The notes below the pieces were generated by a model, which was given only the letters and a program-made list of their open reading frames with translations, was not told the DNA's origin and searched no databases. Shown here one piece after another: positions 32,856 to 41,600 of a stretch of DNA of 52,180 nucleotides. A program made the position numbers and the translations under genes. The number at the start of each line of letters is the position of its first letter. Within the stretch, counting starts at the first letter, position 1. The stretch covers positions 1-52,180 of the forward strand of contig JAIETL010000032.1 in the NCBI GenBank assembly GCA_019745195.1. The letters are read 5' to 3'. The stretch is from Beijerinckiaceae bacterium (GTDB lineage: Bacteria; Pseudomonadota; Alphaproteobacteria; Rhizobiales; Beijerinckiaceae).

Positions 32856-35183
32856 TCAGGCGACGTGACGGTTCTTGCCGGGCGTGAAGCTCGACATCGG
32901 CTCCGGCCGGCCGAACAGATAGCCCTGCGCCCGCTGTGCGCCGAGCAGTTGCACCGCGATGCGCTGCTGGTCGGTCTCGATGCCTTCGACGACCACTGTC
33001 ATGGAGAGCCGGCGCGCAAGCTGGCAGACCGCCTCGATGATGGCCTTGGAGGCCTCGTTCTCGGTGACGTTGCGGGTGAAGCTCTGGTCGATCTTCACAT
33101 GGGCGAAGGGGTAGGTCGAGAGATAGGCCAGCGACGAATAGCCCGTGCCGAAATCGTCGAGCGCGAAGCGCACGCCGAAACTGCGCAACTCGTCGATCAC
33201 CGCGAGCGTGGTCTTGTTATCCTCGATCAGCAGAGATTCGGTGACCTCCAGCGTCAGCCGGTCTGAGGTCAGGCGCGAGGCCAGCAGCGCCTGCTTCACG
33301 GTCTCGACGATGCGTTTGGGCTCGCGGAACTGCAGGGGCGAGATGTTGACCGAGACGCCGATCGAGCTCGGCCAGCTCGCCGCGTCCTTGCAGGCCTGGC
33401 GGACGGCCCAGTCGCCCATCGCCGCGATCAGGCCGGACTGTTCGGCGATCGGGATGAACACGCCGGGCGGAACCATGCCGCGCGTCGGATGACGCCAGCG
33501 CATCAGCGCCTCGCGCGAGACGATCTCCTGGGTCTTCAGATCGACGATCGGCTGGTAATACAGCTCAAGCGCGCCCTCGTCGCAGGCCTTGCGCAGGTCG
33601 ACCTCGATCTCGTGCCGGTCGAGCATCTCCTCGGCCATGGCCGGATTGAAGAACATCAGCGTGTTGCGGCCCGCTGCCTTGGCCTTGTAGAGCGCGGTAT
33701 CGGCATGGCGCAGCAGATCGGCCGGGTCCGCCCCGTCATGGGGGGCCATCGCGATGCCGATGCTCGCGGTGATGTAGACGCTCTTGGTGTCGAGCAGGAA
33801 GACCTTCGACATCGCGTCGATCATGCGCTGGGCGATGGTGGTGACGACGGCATGGTCGGCCGAGGGCAGGATCAGCAGGAACTCGTCGCCGCCGAAGCGG
33901 GAGAGATGGTCGCCGGCGCGGATCGCGGCCCGCAGCCGGTTGGCTGTCTCGGTGAGCACGCGGTCGCCGATATCGTGGCCGAGGCTGTCATTGACCTGCT
34001 TGAAGCCGTCGAGATCGAGATAGAGCAGGGCGAACTGCTCGGCGGTGCGGTCCATCCGCGCGAAGGCCTGCGCCAGCTGCGTATTGAACTCGAAGCGGTT
34101 GGCGAGCCCGGTCAGTTCGTCGAAGCGCGCCATCTGCTCGATGCGCGCCTCGGTCGCCTTCCGGTCTGTCGCGTCCTCGGTCAGCATCAGCACGCCGCCC
34201 TCGGCGGCAGGCGCGATGCTGATGACCAGAACCCGCCCGCTGCGCGTCTGCAGTTCGCGGGTCAGCGTCGCCTGCGTCTCCTGGACCACGGCGAGCGCTC
34301 CGCGCATGTCGCGCACCTGCTCGCCATCCACGACCTGGCGCTCGATCAGGAAGCGCGCGATCGCCGTCAGTGGCGTTCCGGGCAAGGCGAGCGTCTCGGG
34401 GATGCCGTAGAGCGACTGGTGCGGCGCGTTGCTGACGGCGAGCTTCAGATCGCGGTCGAACATCGCCAGACCGTGGATCATCGTGTTGAGCGCGGCGTCG
34501 AGCGTCAGATTCTGCGAATGCAGCGCGGTCGCCAGGGCCTTGGACTGCTTGGTCGCGTCGCTCAACGCCAGCAGGTTGCGGTGCAGGGAATTGGTGATGG
34601 CGATGTTGGCGATCACATACAGGAACGCGAAGTACCCGATATACTGGTAGTAGACATTGTGCGCCTGGATAAGGCCGAAGGCCATCGGTACGCAGAAGGT
34701 CAGCAACTGCACCGCGACGAATTTCGGCCGCCCGGCATTGCGCGAGACATAGCCCGAGGCCAGTGCAATCGTCGATGCGACGGATGTGATATGCGCCGCC
34801 GAATCGTCGGTCTGCGCCAGGGCGACATAGCAGCTATAGCCGAGCACGGCGCTGAACACGGTCGCGCCGACGAAGTATTCGCGGTCCCAGCGCCGCGTCT
34901 CGGCGAAGCTGTCCTCGGAATGGTCGCGCCGGCGATATCTGACCACCGTGATCAGCCTGACGACCACGACGAGCCCAACCAGCACCGTCAGCGTCATGAA
35001 CAGGCTCATGCCGGTGGAGAGCCAGCAGAGATAGGGCGTCAGGATACCCGCGATGCCGCCGGGCACGATGGAGGCGGGCGATGAGAACAGCGACGAGACC
35101 AAAAGGCGATAGCCCGGCAGGTCGTGACCCTCCGCCGGTCTGGCCGTCCCGCCTTTGAGAATACGCCCGAGAGCGCCTGCCAT
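32856..35183 (-). CDS. Membrane GGDEF-EAL cyclic-di-GMP enzyme with six-helix input
   Basis: A 775-residue protein. Residues 35-200 contain about six hydrophobic helices, 225-340 a PAS-like domain, 350-505 a diguanylate cyclase domain with SRFGGDEFLLIL (431-435) and 520-765 a phosphodiesterase domain with REALMRWRHP (EAL 558-560), SVNISPLQF, DDFGTGYSSLAYL and VVVEGIETDQQ. Both active sites look complete, so it could make and break cyclic-di-GMP. An apparent upstream TTG start is rejected for the ATG at 35183. It is encoded downstream, on the same strand, of an RpfF-like gene, resembling the pairing of DSF synthase and c-di-GMP sensor in other bacteria; linkage here is inference. Confidence 0.93.
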   Translation of the reverse strand: MAGALGRILKGGTARPAEGHDLPGYRLLVSSLFSSPASIVPGGIAGILTPYLCWLSTGMSLFMTLTVLVGLVVVVRLITVVRYRRRDHSEDSFAETRRWDREYFVGATVFSAVLGYSCYVALAQTDDSAAHITSVASTIALASGYVSRNAGRPKFVAVQLLTFCVPMAFGLIQAHNVYYQYIGYFAFLYVIANIAITNSLHRNLLALSDATKQSKALATALHSQNLTLDAALNTMIHGLAMFDRDLKLAVSNAPHQSLYGIPETLALPGTPLTAIARFLIERQVVDGEQVRDMRGALAVVQETQATLTRELQTRSGRVLVISIAPAAEGGVLMLTEDATDRKATEARIEQMARFDELTGLANRFEFNTQLAQAFARMDRTAEQFALLYLDLDGFKQVNDSLGHDIGDRVLTETANRLRAAIRAGDHLSRFGGDEFLLILPSADHAVVTTIAQRMIDAMSKVFLLDTKSVYITASIGIAMAPHDGADPADLLRHADTALYKAKAAGRNTLMFFNPAMAEEMLDRHEIEVDLRKACDEGALELYYQPIVDLKTQEIVSREALMRWRHPTRGMVPPGVFIPIAEQSGLIAAMGDWAVRQACKDAASWPSSIGVSVNISPLQFREPKRIVETVKQALLASRLTSDRLTLEVTESLLIEDNKTTLAVIDELRSFGVRFALDDFGTGYSSLAYLSTYPFAHVKIDQSFTRNVTENEASKAIIEAVCQLARRLSMTVVVEGIETDQQRIAVQLLGAQRAQGYLFGRPEPMSSFTPGKNRHVA

Positions 35184-35338
35184 CCGCTCTTGCCTTGTGC
35201 CGGCGAGATCGATCGAGCGCACTACGCGCCGCAAACCTCGCCATTCAAAGGGTTTAAGGCAGGAGAGGTAAATGTTTCGTATTTCGTCCGCCGGACCGTG
35301 CTGGCCAAATCACGTCCCGCCCCGGCAAATGTTTGCCT

Positions 35339-36295
35339 TCAATGCGCGCCGCCGACGCCTGCCGGCGCGGGCCGCTGATAGACCCGCGCCAGCATGCGGT
35401 CCTGCGTCGCGGCGATCCGCTGCAGCTTCGAGATCGCGGCCGGATTGAGCCGCAGCATGCAGTCGGTCCAGATTTCGCCGAGGCCTTCGAGCTCGCCGCG
35501 CAGATCGCCGGCGCGGCGGTTGAAGGCCGAGAACAGCGCCGTCTTGGCGGCATGCATCGGCATGGAATCGCTGGCGTATTTCCGGATCCAGCTCTCTCCC
35601 GTTCCAGCAGGCACAACAGCCTCGAGCCCGCCCGCTGCCATGAACTCGGTCGCGCTCATCTCTTCGCCCGAGAGCAGCATCCGCTCGGCGGCGCGCGGAC
35701 CCATGCGGCGTGACAGGATCGCGACCGCCGTGATCGGGAAATGGTTGAACTTGATCTCGGGATAGACGAACGAGGCCTGCTCCTCGGCGATCATGATGTT
35801 GCAGGAGCGCGGCGCGTCGATGCCGCCGCCGATCGCCTTGGCGTGGATCGTCGCCAGCGTGATGACCGCGCCGTTGAGACCGCCTGCGTTCAGCACCGCG
35901 CCCTCGATCGAGAGCCTTGCGTATTCCGTCAGCGCCGCACGGTCGTTTTTGGCCAGGCAGTCGAGATAGAAGTCGAGATCGCCGCCGAGCGTGAAGAACG
36001 GCCCGGCGCCGCGGAAGGCCAGAAAACGCACCGGCGAGCGATGATACTGCTCGGGCTGGCCCCAGAGCGCGATGATGGCGCGCTGGATCTTTCCGAGGCT
36101 GTCGAGCAGTTGCAGCGTGAAGACCGGCTTCAGTTCAGGCTTGATCGTGACCCACAGCGTCTTGATCTCGGCCTCGTAGGCGAGCTGCACCTCGGGCAGG
36201 AAGCCGGCCTTGCGCCGCACCGCGTCGATCACCTCGCAGCATTCGATCTGCGTCGCAGGGGTTGTCTCGGTGAACGGGGCAAATGACGCAAACAT
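35339..36295 (-). CDS. rpfF: RpfF-like crotonase, candidate DSF synthase
   Basis: A 318-residue enoyl-CoA hydratase family enzyme that fits RpfF, which makes diffusible signal factor fatty acids. RpfF-like features run in order: FFTLGGDLDFYLDCLAKNDR, an Ile-rich core, AIGGGIDAPRSCNIMIAEE, YPEIKFNHFP, RMGPRAAERMLLSGEEMSA and, near the end, EIWTDCMLRLNPAAISKL. Of the two glutamates described as catalytic in Xanthomonas RpfF, the second is E180, while the first is Asp (D160). The start at 36295 has AAAGAGGGA upstream; a longer frame to 36496 would cross the promoter region. Gene length suits the family. A changed specificity or another CoA substrate remains possible. Confidence 0.8.
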   Translation of the reverse strand: MFASFAPFTETTPATQIECCEVIDAVRRKAGFLPEVQLAYEAEIKTLWVTIKPELKPVFTLQLLDSLGKIQRAIIALWGQPEQYHRSPVRFLAFRGAGPFFTLGGDLDFYLDCLAKNDRAALTEYARLSIEGAVLNAGGLNGAVITLATIHAKAIGGGIDAPRSCNIMIAEEQASFVYPEIKFNHFPITAVAILSRRMGPRAAERMLLSGEEMSATEFMAAGGLEAVVPAGTGESWIRKYASDSMPMHAAKTALFSAFNRRAGDLRGELEGLGEIWTDCMLRLNPAAISKLQRIAATQDRMLARVYQRPAPAGVGGAH

Positions 36296-36349
36296 GCCGC
36301 TGATCCCTCTTTCCGCAACGCAACAAAACGCCGGATCAGGGTAGGCGAA

Positions 36350-36366
36350 GTTAACAGACTGTAAAC
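36350..36366. promoter_or_regulatory. Candidate operator upstream of the RpfF-like gene
   Basis: GTTAACAGACTGTAAAC is a 17-base inverted repeat around a central A with 7 of 8 arm pairs. It lies 55 bases before the start codon in an AT-rich stretch (about 36350-36415). Close by, TTAACCAT on the minus strand (36381-36388) equals the half-site consensus of the cell-cycle regulator CtrA. Both are candidates only. Confidence 0.4.
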
Positions 36367-36753
36367 GAAAAGCCGGGGAAATGGTTAATTTCATTAAGAT
36401 TTGTTTGCTAACGATTCTGGCGCGAGCGCGCTCTCGGCATCCGGTTTCCGATTGGCGGCCCGCCGGGTTCGCGCCTGCTTCGATGTCGCGATACACGCAT
36501 GGGTCGTGCCATGCGTGCAGACCGACGTTTGGCCAACCCAGACAGTCGCCAAGCTGATCTGTGTGGTCTATGGCGCGACGCAGCCATGCAGCGATTGAAC
36601 CATTCCGGCGCAGGCCTTGTCCGATGCTGGCACGCGAGGCGGTTTGGTCATTCCGTATCGCCGCGCTTGTCGAATGCGCCGCACAGGGCTATCGGTTGCG
36701 CCGCGAATTCGCCGTGTTCCGGGCGTTGAACCCATCATGCCGAGTTGATTTGC
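36367..36753. other. Intergenic region before the murA block
   Basis: About 390 bases contain the AT-rich promoter zone of the RpfF-like gene and then ordinary GC-rich sequence. Short open frames on both strands lack ribosome sites and family-like sequence, and I see no tRNA-like fold, riboswitch or terminator. A promoter for the murA group should lie in the right half, but no clear -35/-10 pair stands out. Confidence 0.5.
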
Positions 36754-36918
36754 GTGACCCGCCAGCCATCCGCCGACGACGAGAAGCGGGCGCGCCTTGC
36801 CGCCGCCCTGCGCGAGAACCTGAAGCGCCGCAAGGCACAGGGCCGCGCCCGCCGTCAGGATGAGGCTAAAGCGCAAGAGCCCGACCAGCCCGTCCAGGCC
36901 GAACCTTCCCGGTCCTGA
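36754..36918 (+). CDS. Small basic protein encoded before murA
   Basis: A 54-residue protein starting from GTG. It is highly charged and helical: [20 protein letters not shown] then [14 protein letters not shown] short protein of this kind with an R-x-x-L-x-x-A-L-R-E/A-N-L-x-R-R-K pattern is often found just before murA in Alphaproteobacteria, which supports its reality. The ribosome site is weak. It might bind nucleic acid or a protein partner; no function is known. It ends 58 bases before murA. Confidence 0.65.
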   Translation: MTRQPSADDEKRARLAAALRENLKRRKAQGRARRQDEAKAQEPDQPVQAEPSRS

Positions 36919-36976
36919 CACTCGACAATCTCATGCGCCCGGCCGCCCGCGCCGCCGCGCTCCAGCAGGACTGACG

Positions 36977-38266
36977 ATGGACAAGATCCGCATCACCGGC
37001 GGCCAGCCCCTCACTGGCACGATCCCGATCTCGGGCGCCAAGAACGCCGCCTTGCCGCTGATGATCGCGAGCCTTTTGACCGACGAGACGCTGACGCTCG
37101 TCAATGTCCCGCGCCTGTCGGACGTGACCGCGCTCTCGCGCATTCTGTCGAACCATGGCGTCGATCGCTCGGTCGCCGGCAAGCGCATCGGCCAGTCGGC
37201 CGAGACCGGCCAGACCATCTCGCTGACCGCCCGCCAGATCGTCGATACCTGCGCGCCCTATGAGTTGGTCTCGACCATGCGGGCGAGCTTCTGGGTGATC
37301 GCGCCGATCCTGGCGCGGATGGGCGAGGCCAAGGTCTCGCTGCCAGGCGGTTGCGCCATTGGCACCCGGCCGGTCGATCTGCTGCTTATGGCGCTGGAAA
37401 AACTCGGGGCCGAGATCACGATCGAGAATGGCTATGCCCTGGCGCGCGCGCCGAAGGGTCTCAAGGGCGCCGAGATCGACTTTCCGAAGGTGACGGTCGG
37501 CGGCACGCATACGGCGCTGATGGCGGCCGTGTTGGCGCAGGGCACGACGGTGATCGAGAACGCCGCGCGCGAGCCCGAGGTCGTCGATCTCGCCGCCTGT
37601 CTGTCGAAGATGGGCGCGAAGATCGAGGGTGCGGGCACGAGCCGCGTCGTCGTCGATGGCGTCGCGCGGCTGGGCGGGGCCCATCACGCCGTGCTGCCCG
37701 ACCGGATAGAGACCGGCACCTATGCGATGGCGGTCGCGATGACCGGCGGCGACGTGGTGCTGGAGGGCGCACGTGCCGACCTCCTGCAAGCGGCGCTCGA
37801 CGCCATCGTCAGGGCGGGCGCGGAGGTGACCTCGACCAATGAGGGCATCCGCGTGCGCCGCAACGGCCATGGCATCAATGCCGTCGATGTTGACACCGAC
37901 CCCTTCCCCGGTTTCCCGACCGATCTGCAGGCGCAGTTCATGGCGCTGATGACGCGGGCGAAGGGCACCTCGCGCATCCGCGAGACCATTTTCGAGAACC
38001 GCTTCATGCATGTGCAGGAACTGGCCCGGCTCGGCGCGAAGATCAGGCTCGACGGCGACGTCGCCCATGTCGAGGGCGTCGCCAAGCTCACCGGCGCGCC
38101 GGTGATGGCGACCGATCTGCGTGCCTCGGTCTCGCTGGTCATCGGCGGGCTTGTGGCCGAGGGCGACACCACGATCAACCGCGTCTACCATCTCGATCGC
38201 GGTTTCGAGGCGCTGGAGGCCAAGCTGACGCGTTGCGGCGCGCAGGTCGAGCGCATCAGCGGTTGA
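36977..38266 (+). CDS. murA: UDP-N-acetylglucosamine 1-carboxyvinyltransferase
   Basis: This 429-residue cytosolic enzyme transfers enolpyruvate from PEP to UDP-GlcNAc, the first committed step of peptidoglycan synthesis. The start [20 protein letters not shown] and the substrate segment [13 protein letters not shown] are standard. The catalytic Cys lies in [15 protein letters not shown] (about residue 117), so the enzyme should be fosfomycin-sensitive. [12 protein letters not shown] and [17 protein letters not shown] are seen near the end. The ATG at 36977 is used instead of an upstream extension that would overlap the small gene before it. It begins the block murA, DUF2948, hisD, UPF0262, phosphatase. 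Confidence 0.97.
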   Translation: MDKIRITGGQPLTGTIPISGAKNAALPLMIASLLTDETLTLVNVPRLSDVTALSRILSNHGVDRSVAGKRIGQSAETGQTISLTARQIVDTCAPYELVSTMRASFWVIAPILARMGEAKVSLPGGCAIGTRPVDLLLMALEKLGAEITIENGYALARAPKGLKGAEIDFPKVTVGGTHTALMAAVLAQGTTVIENAAREPEVVDLAACLSKMGAKIEGAGTSRVVVDGVARLGGAHHAVLPDRIETGTYAMAVAMTGGDVVLEGARADLLQAALDAIVRAGAEVTSTNEGIRVRRNGHGINAVDVDTDPFPGFPTDLQAQFMALMTRAKGTSRIRETIFENRFMHVQELARLGAKIRLDGDVAHVEGVAKLTGAPVMATDLRASVSLVIGGLVAEGDTTINRVYHLDRGFEALEAKLTRCGAQVERISG

Positions 38267-38297
38267 CGTAAAGGGTCGGCGTCGCCAGAACACGGCC

Positions 38298-38762
38298 ATG
38301 CCCAAGAACACGGTCATGTCCGACGACGCAGCGGAACCGCTGAAGCTGATCGCGCTCGACGGCGACGATCTCGCGATCGTCTCAGCTCATCTGCAGGACG
38401 CCGTCCTGAAGATGAGCGATATCGTGTTTCGACCGGCCGAGCGGCGTTTCGCGCTCGCATTGCGCCGCTTCGACTGGGAAGGCGCGGCGACGGGCGCGCG
38501 CCGCCGCCGGCTGACCGCCTTGCATTTCGAACGTGTGACCAGCGCCCGCAGCACCGGCATCGATGCGGCCGCGCCCGATGTCGTGCTCAACCTGCTGGCG
38601 ATCACATTCGCCGAGCGGGACGCGCCGGCCGGCGACCTGACCCTGCATTTCTCGGATGGCGCGGCGATCAGGCTCGACGTCGAATGCATCGAGTGCCAGA
38701 TGAAGGACCTCGGGCCCGTCTGGGAAGCGGTGGCGATCCCGGGCCATCCCGACGACGCCTGA
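38298..38762 (+). CDS. DUF2948 family protein
   Basis: A 154-residue cytosolic protein of unknown role, conserved in Alphaproteobacteria between murA and hisD. Typical parts are LKLIALDGDDLAIVSAHLQD, VLKMSDIVFRPAERRFALAL and RFDWE, then LHFSDGAAIRLDVECIECQM near the end. A second ATG at 38316 could serve as start and removes six residues. It lies 31 bases after murA and 34 before hisD, so all are probably in one transcript. Confidence 0.9.
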   Translation: MPKNTVMSDDAAEPLKLIALDGDDLAIVSAHLQDAVLKMSDIVFRPAERRFALALRRFDWEGAATGARRRRLTALHFERVTSARSTGIDAAAPDVVLNLLAITFAERDAPAGDLTLHFSDGAAIRLDVECIECQMKDLGPVWEAVAIPGHPDDA

Positions 38763-38796
38763 ACCAATCCTTCGAGCGACCAGCAGGACGAATCCG

Positions 38797-40089
38797 ATGC
38801 CGATCAGGCTCGACGACAGGAACGCGCGCTTCGCGGCGGATTTCGCCGCGCTGCTCGGCGCCAAGCGCGAGGTTTCCGAGGAGGTCGATCGCGTCGCCGC
38901 CGACATCATCGCGGCCGTGCGCGAGCAGGGCGACGCGGCGGTGATCGACTACACTGCCCGTTTCGACGCCTTGACGCTGACGCCCGACCGCCTGCGCGTC
39001 TCGAAGACCGAGATCGAAGCCGCACTCGCCGCCTGCCCGCCGGAGCTGCTGGCAGCGCTGGAGACCGCGCGCGCCCGCATCGAGGCCTATCACCGACGCC
39101 AGAAGCCGGCCGATAGCTGGGAGACCGACGCACTCGGCATCGGCAGCGGCTGGCGCTGGAGCGCCATCGAGGCGGTCGGGCTCTATGTGCCCGGCGGCAC
39201 CGCGAGCTATCCGTCCTCGGTTCTGATGAACGCGATTCCCGCCAAGGTCGCGGGCGTGCCGCGCGTCGTCATGGTAGCCCCGACGCCGCGCGGGGAGACC
39301 AATCCACTGGTGCTGGCCGCCGCTCATCTGTCGGGCGTCGACGAGATCTATCGCATCGGCGGCGCGCAGGCCGTGGCCGCGCTGGCCTATGGCACGGCGA
39401 GCATCGCCCCGGTGGCCAAGATCGTCGGCCCCGGCAACGCCTATGTCGCCGCCGCCAAGCGCCGCGTTTTCGGCCAGGTCGGCATCGACATGATCGCCGG
39501 CCCCTCCGAGGTGCTGGTGATCGCCGACGGCGCGGCCAATCCCGACTGGATCGCCGCCGACCTGCTGGCGCAGGCCGAGCACGACGTCTCGGCCCAGTCG
39601 ATCCTGATGACGGACGATGCTGGGCTGGCCGCCGAGGTCGAGAAGGCGGTGCTGTCGCAGTTGCGAACGCTGCCGCGCGCCGACATCGCCGGCAGAAGCT
39701 GGGCCGATTTCGGCGCGATCCTGCTGGTCGCCGATCTGGAAGCCGCCGTGCCGCTGGTCGACCGGCTGGCGCCCGAGCATCTCGAGATCATGACGGCGCA
39801 GCCCGAGCGCCTCTCCGGCATGATCCGCAATGCGGGCGCGATCTTTCTGGGCGGCCATACGCCGGAGGCCATCGGCGACTATGTCGGCGGGCCCAACCAC
39901 GTTCTGCCGACGGCGCGCTCCGCCCGCTTCTCGTCGGGCCTCAGCGTGATGGATTTCATGAAGCGCACCTCGCTGCTGCAATGCAGCTCCGAGGGCCTGC
40001 GCGCTCTGGCCGGCGCGACCGACCTGCTCGCGCAGGCCGAGGGCTTGCAGGCGCATGGCCGTTCCGTGACGATCAGGCTCAATCTCTGA
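38797..40089 (+). CDS. hisD: Histidinol dehydrogenase
   Basis: This 430-residue zinc enzyme oxidises L-histidinol to histidine with two NAD. Signature stretches include GLYVPGGTASYPSSVLMNAI, IGGAQAVAALAYGT, GPGNAYVAAAKRRVFGQVGI, DMIAGPSEVLVIAD and the catalytic Glu-His of LAPEHLEIM. Zinc-ligand histidines fall in LAQAEHDVSAQS and near the end in the KRTSLLQCSSEGL region, as expected. Length fits the family. It is apart from other histidine genes, a normal arrangement in this bacterial group. Confidence 0.97.
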   Translation: MPIRLDDRNARFAADFAALLGAKREVSEEVDRVAADIIAAVREQGDAAVIDYTARFDALTLTPDRLRVSKTEIEAALAACPPELLAALETARARIEAYHRRQKPADSWETDALGIGSGWRWSAIEAVGLYVPGGTASYPSSVLMNAIPAKVAGVPRVVMVAPTPRGETNPLVLAAAHLSGVDEIYRIGGAQAVAALAYGTASIAPVAKIVGPGNAYVAAAKRRVFGQVGIDMIAGPSEVLVIADGAANPDWIAADLLAQAEHDVSAQSILMTDDAGLAAEVEKAVLSQLRTLPRADIAGRSWADFGAILLVADLEAAVPLVDRLAPEHLEIMTAQPERLSGMIRNAGAIFLGGHTPEAIGDYVGGPNHVLPTARSARFSSGLSVMDFMKRTSLLQCSSEGLRALAGATDLLAQAEGLQAHGRSVTIRLNL

Positions 40090-40128
40090 CAGGCGCGTCC
40101 AGATTCGCGCCCGGAGACCGGAGGCCCG

Positions 40129-40617
40129 ATGTCCGACGAGAAAAAACCCGAGCGCCAATGCCTGGCCGCCGTCACGCTCGACGAGGCTTCGCTGGGCCGC
40201 GGCACGCCCGATCAGGAGCATGAGCGTCAGGTCGCGATCTACGATCTGATCGAGCGCAACCATTTCGCGCTGGCAGGCCATGAGGGCGGCCCCTACCACG
40301 CCCATCTCGCTCTGGTGGAACGCCGGCTCGTCTTCGAGATCAGGCTGGCCGACGGCGCGCCGGTGATCAGCCACCATCTCTCGCTGACGCCGTTCAAGCG
40401 CATCATCAAGGACTACGAGATGGTCTGCGAGAGCTATTACGCCGCCATCCGCACCGCCACGCCCTCGCAGATCGAGGCGATCGACATGGGCCGGCGCGGC
40501 CTGCACGACGAGGCCGCGACCGTTCTGGTCGAGCGGCTGGCGACCAAGGTCGAGGTCGATCACGACACGGCGCGCCGGCTCTTCACCCTGATCTACGCCC
40601 TGCACTGGAAGGGCTGA
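40129..40617 (+). CDS. UPF0262 family protein
   Basis: A 162-residue protein of the UPF0262 family, restricted mainly to Alphaproteobacteria and always near hisD. Family pieces are [51 protein letters not shown] [19 protein letters not shown] and [16 protein letters not shown]. The ribosome site CGGAGG is well placed 6-11 bases before the ATG. Its function is unknown. It ends five bases before the phosphatase gene and is likely co-translated with it. Confidence 0.94.
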   Translation: MSDEKKPERQCLAAVTLDEASLGRGTPDQEHERQVAIYDLIERNHFALAGHEGGPYHAHLALVERRLVFEIRLADGAPVISHHLSLTPFKRIIKDYEMVCESYYAAIRTATPSQIEAIDMGRRGLHDEAATVLVERLATKVEVDHDTARRLFTLIYALHWKG

Positions 40618-40622
40618 GGCGG

Positions 40623-41069
40623 GTGGAGCCGCCGGCCTCCCGCAAGGTCCAGAGCGTGCTGTTCATGTGCGCGCAGAACGCGGTGCGCTCGCCGATGGCG
40701 GAGGCGATGGCCAAGCACTTCTTCGGCAAGTCGATCTACGTCCAGTCGGCCGGGGCCCGCAAGGGCGAGCCTGACGGATTCGTGCTGGCGGTGCTCGACG
40801 AGATCGGCATCGACGCGCACAAGCACAAGCCGAAATCGATCGAGGAACTGGAGGAGTGGGAGGGGCTGAATTTCGATCTGATCGTCTCGCTCTCGCCGGA
40901 AGCTCACCACAAGGCGCTCGACCTGACCCGCACGGTCGCGGCCGATGTCGAATACTGGCCGACCATGGACCCGACCGTTATGCAGGGCTCGCGCGAGCAG
41001 ATGCTCGACGCCTATCGCGACGTCCGCGACGGGCTGATGAAGCGCATCAAGGACCGGCTGCGGAGTTAA
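40623..41069 (+). CDS. Low-molecular-weight protein tyrosine phosphatase family protein
   Basis: A 148-residue phosphatase or arsenate-reductase-like protein. The P-loop is C16 to R22 in FMCAQNAVRSPMAEAMA (C-x5-R-S), and the general acid Asp is in WPTMDPTVMQGS. Length and placement after UPF0262 match the phosphatase of the conserved block. Whether it acts on phosphotyrosine proteins, on exopolysaccharide kinases or on arsenate is not known; no arsenic genes are nearby. It uses a GTG start at 40623. Confidence 0.9.
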   Translation: MEPPASRKVQSVLFMCAQNAVRSPMAEAMAKHFFGKSIYVQSAGARKGEPDGFVLAVLDEIGIDAHKHKPKSIEELEEWEGLNFDLIVSLSPEAHHKALDLTRTVAADVEYWPTMDPTVMQGSREQMLDAYRDVRDGLMKRIKDRLRS

Positions 41070-41147
41070 GCTGCCAGGCTGCTTCTTTGAGCGTGGTCCG
41101 TATCAGGGAGGCATTCGGCGGACTGGACCTGTCCGACGCCCGTCGCC

Positions 41148-41498
41148 TCAAGGCTCTGCCAGGCGTGAGCGATCGAACGATGAGCCGGCCGCCAGCGCCT
41201 CGCTGTCTTTCAGGCGCTCATGCAGGGCACGCCCGGCGTCGGTCAGACTGTACTCGACCTTGAGAGCCGCGCCGTCATGGACGCGGCGGACGACGAAGCC
41301 GTGACTCTCGAGGTCCTTGAGCCGCGTCGACAGCGTCCGCGCGGAAACGGCCCCCGGAAGAGCCCGGCGCAATGCGCCAAACCGCGTCGGGCCCAGTTCG
41401 CCGAGCGCCCAGACCACGTGGGTCAACCACTGCCGCGCGAGGAACTGGATCAGCGGATCGACGAGGCAGCCTTCAGTATCTGTCGTGGATCTATTCAT
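41148..41498 (-). CDS. HxlR-family transcriptional regulator
   Basis: A 116-residue winged-helix regulator. The HxlR pattern is seen: CLVDPLIQFLARQWLTHVVW, GPTRFGALRRALPGAVSART, LSTRLKDLESHGFVVRRV and VEYSLTDAGRALHERL. The single Cys near residue 11 (TEGCLVDP) sits where redox- or electrophile-sensing members keep their sensor Cys. It is divergent from the isochorismatase/XapX/amidohydrolase/SDR unit, with about 100 bases between the start codons and a small palindrome inside. It probably represses that unit until an electrophile or other signal appears. Confidence 0.9.
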   Translation of the reverse strand: MNRSTTDTEGCLVDPLIQFLARQWLTHVVWALGELGPTRFGALRRALPGAVSARTLSTRLKDLESHGFVVRRVHDGAALKVEYSLTDAGRALHERLKDSEALAAGSSFDRSRLAEP

Positions 41499-41511
41499 GA
41501 GCCGGCTCTCA

Positions 41512-41522
41512 ATACTCGGTAT
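41512..41522. promoter_or_regulatory. Candidate HxlR operator
   Basis: ATAC-TCG-GTAT is a short perfect inverted repeat between the divergent start codons of the HxlR gene (41498) and the isochorismatase gene (41601). A second partly similar stretch, GGTTACTACTGG, lies 7 bases to the right. HxlR-type regulators often bind pairs of such TACT/AGTA-like sites. Confidence 0.4.
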
Positions 41523-41600
41523 CCGTGAGGTTACTACTGGTCGTTCGCGATGCCCTGTCCTAGCTTCCGCAGCGTTCGCAGCCAATCCCCGGGGTATCCT

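Noticed and set aside
35184..35338. TTG-initiated extension of the GGDEF-EAL protein
   Set aside because: The extension is short and Arg-rich, and the ATG at 35183 better precedes the membrane region.
36499..36921. Open frames on both strands in the gap before murA
   Set aside because: No ribosome site, no family-like sequence, and irregular composition; only the 54-residue GTG frame is kept.
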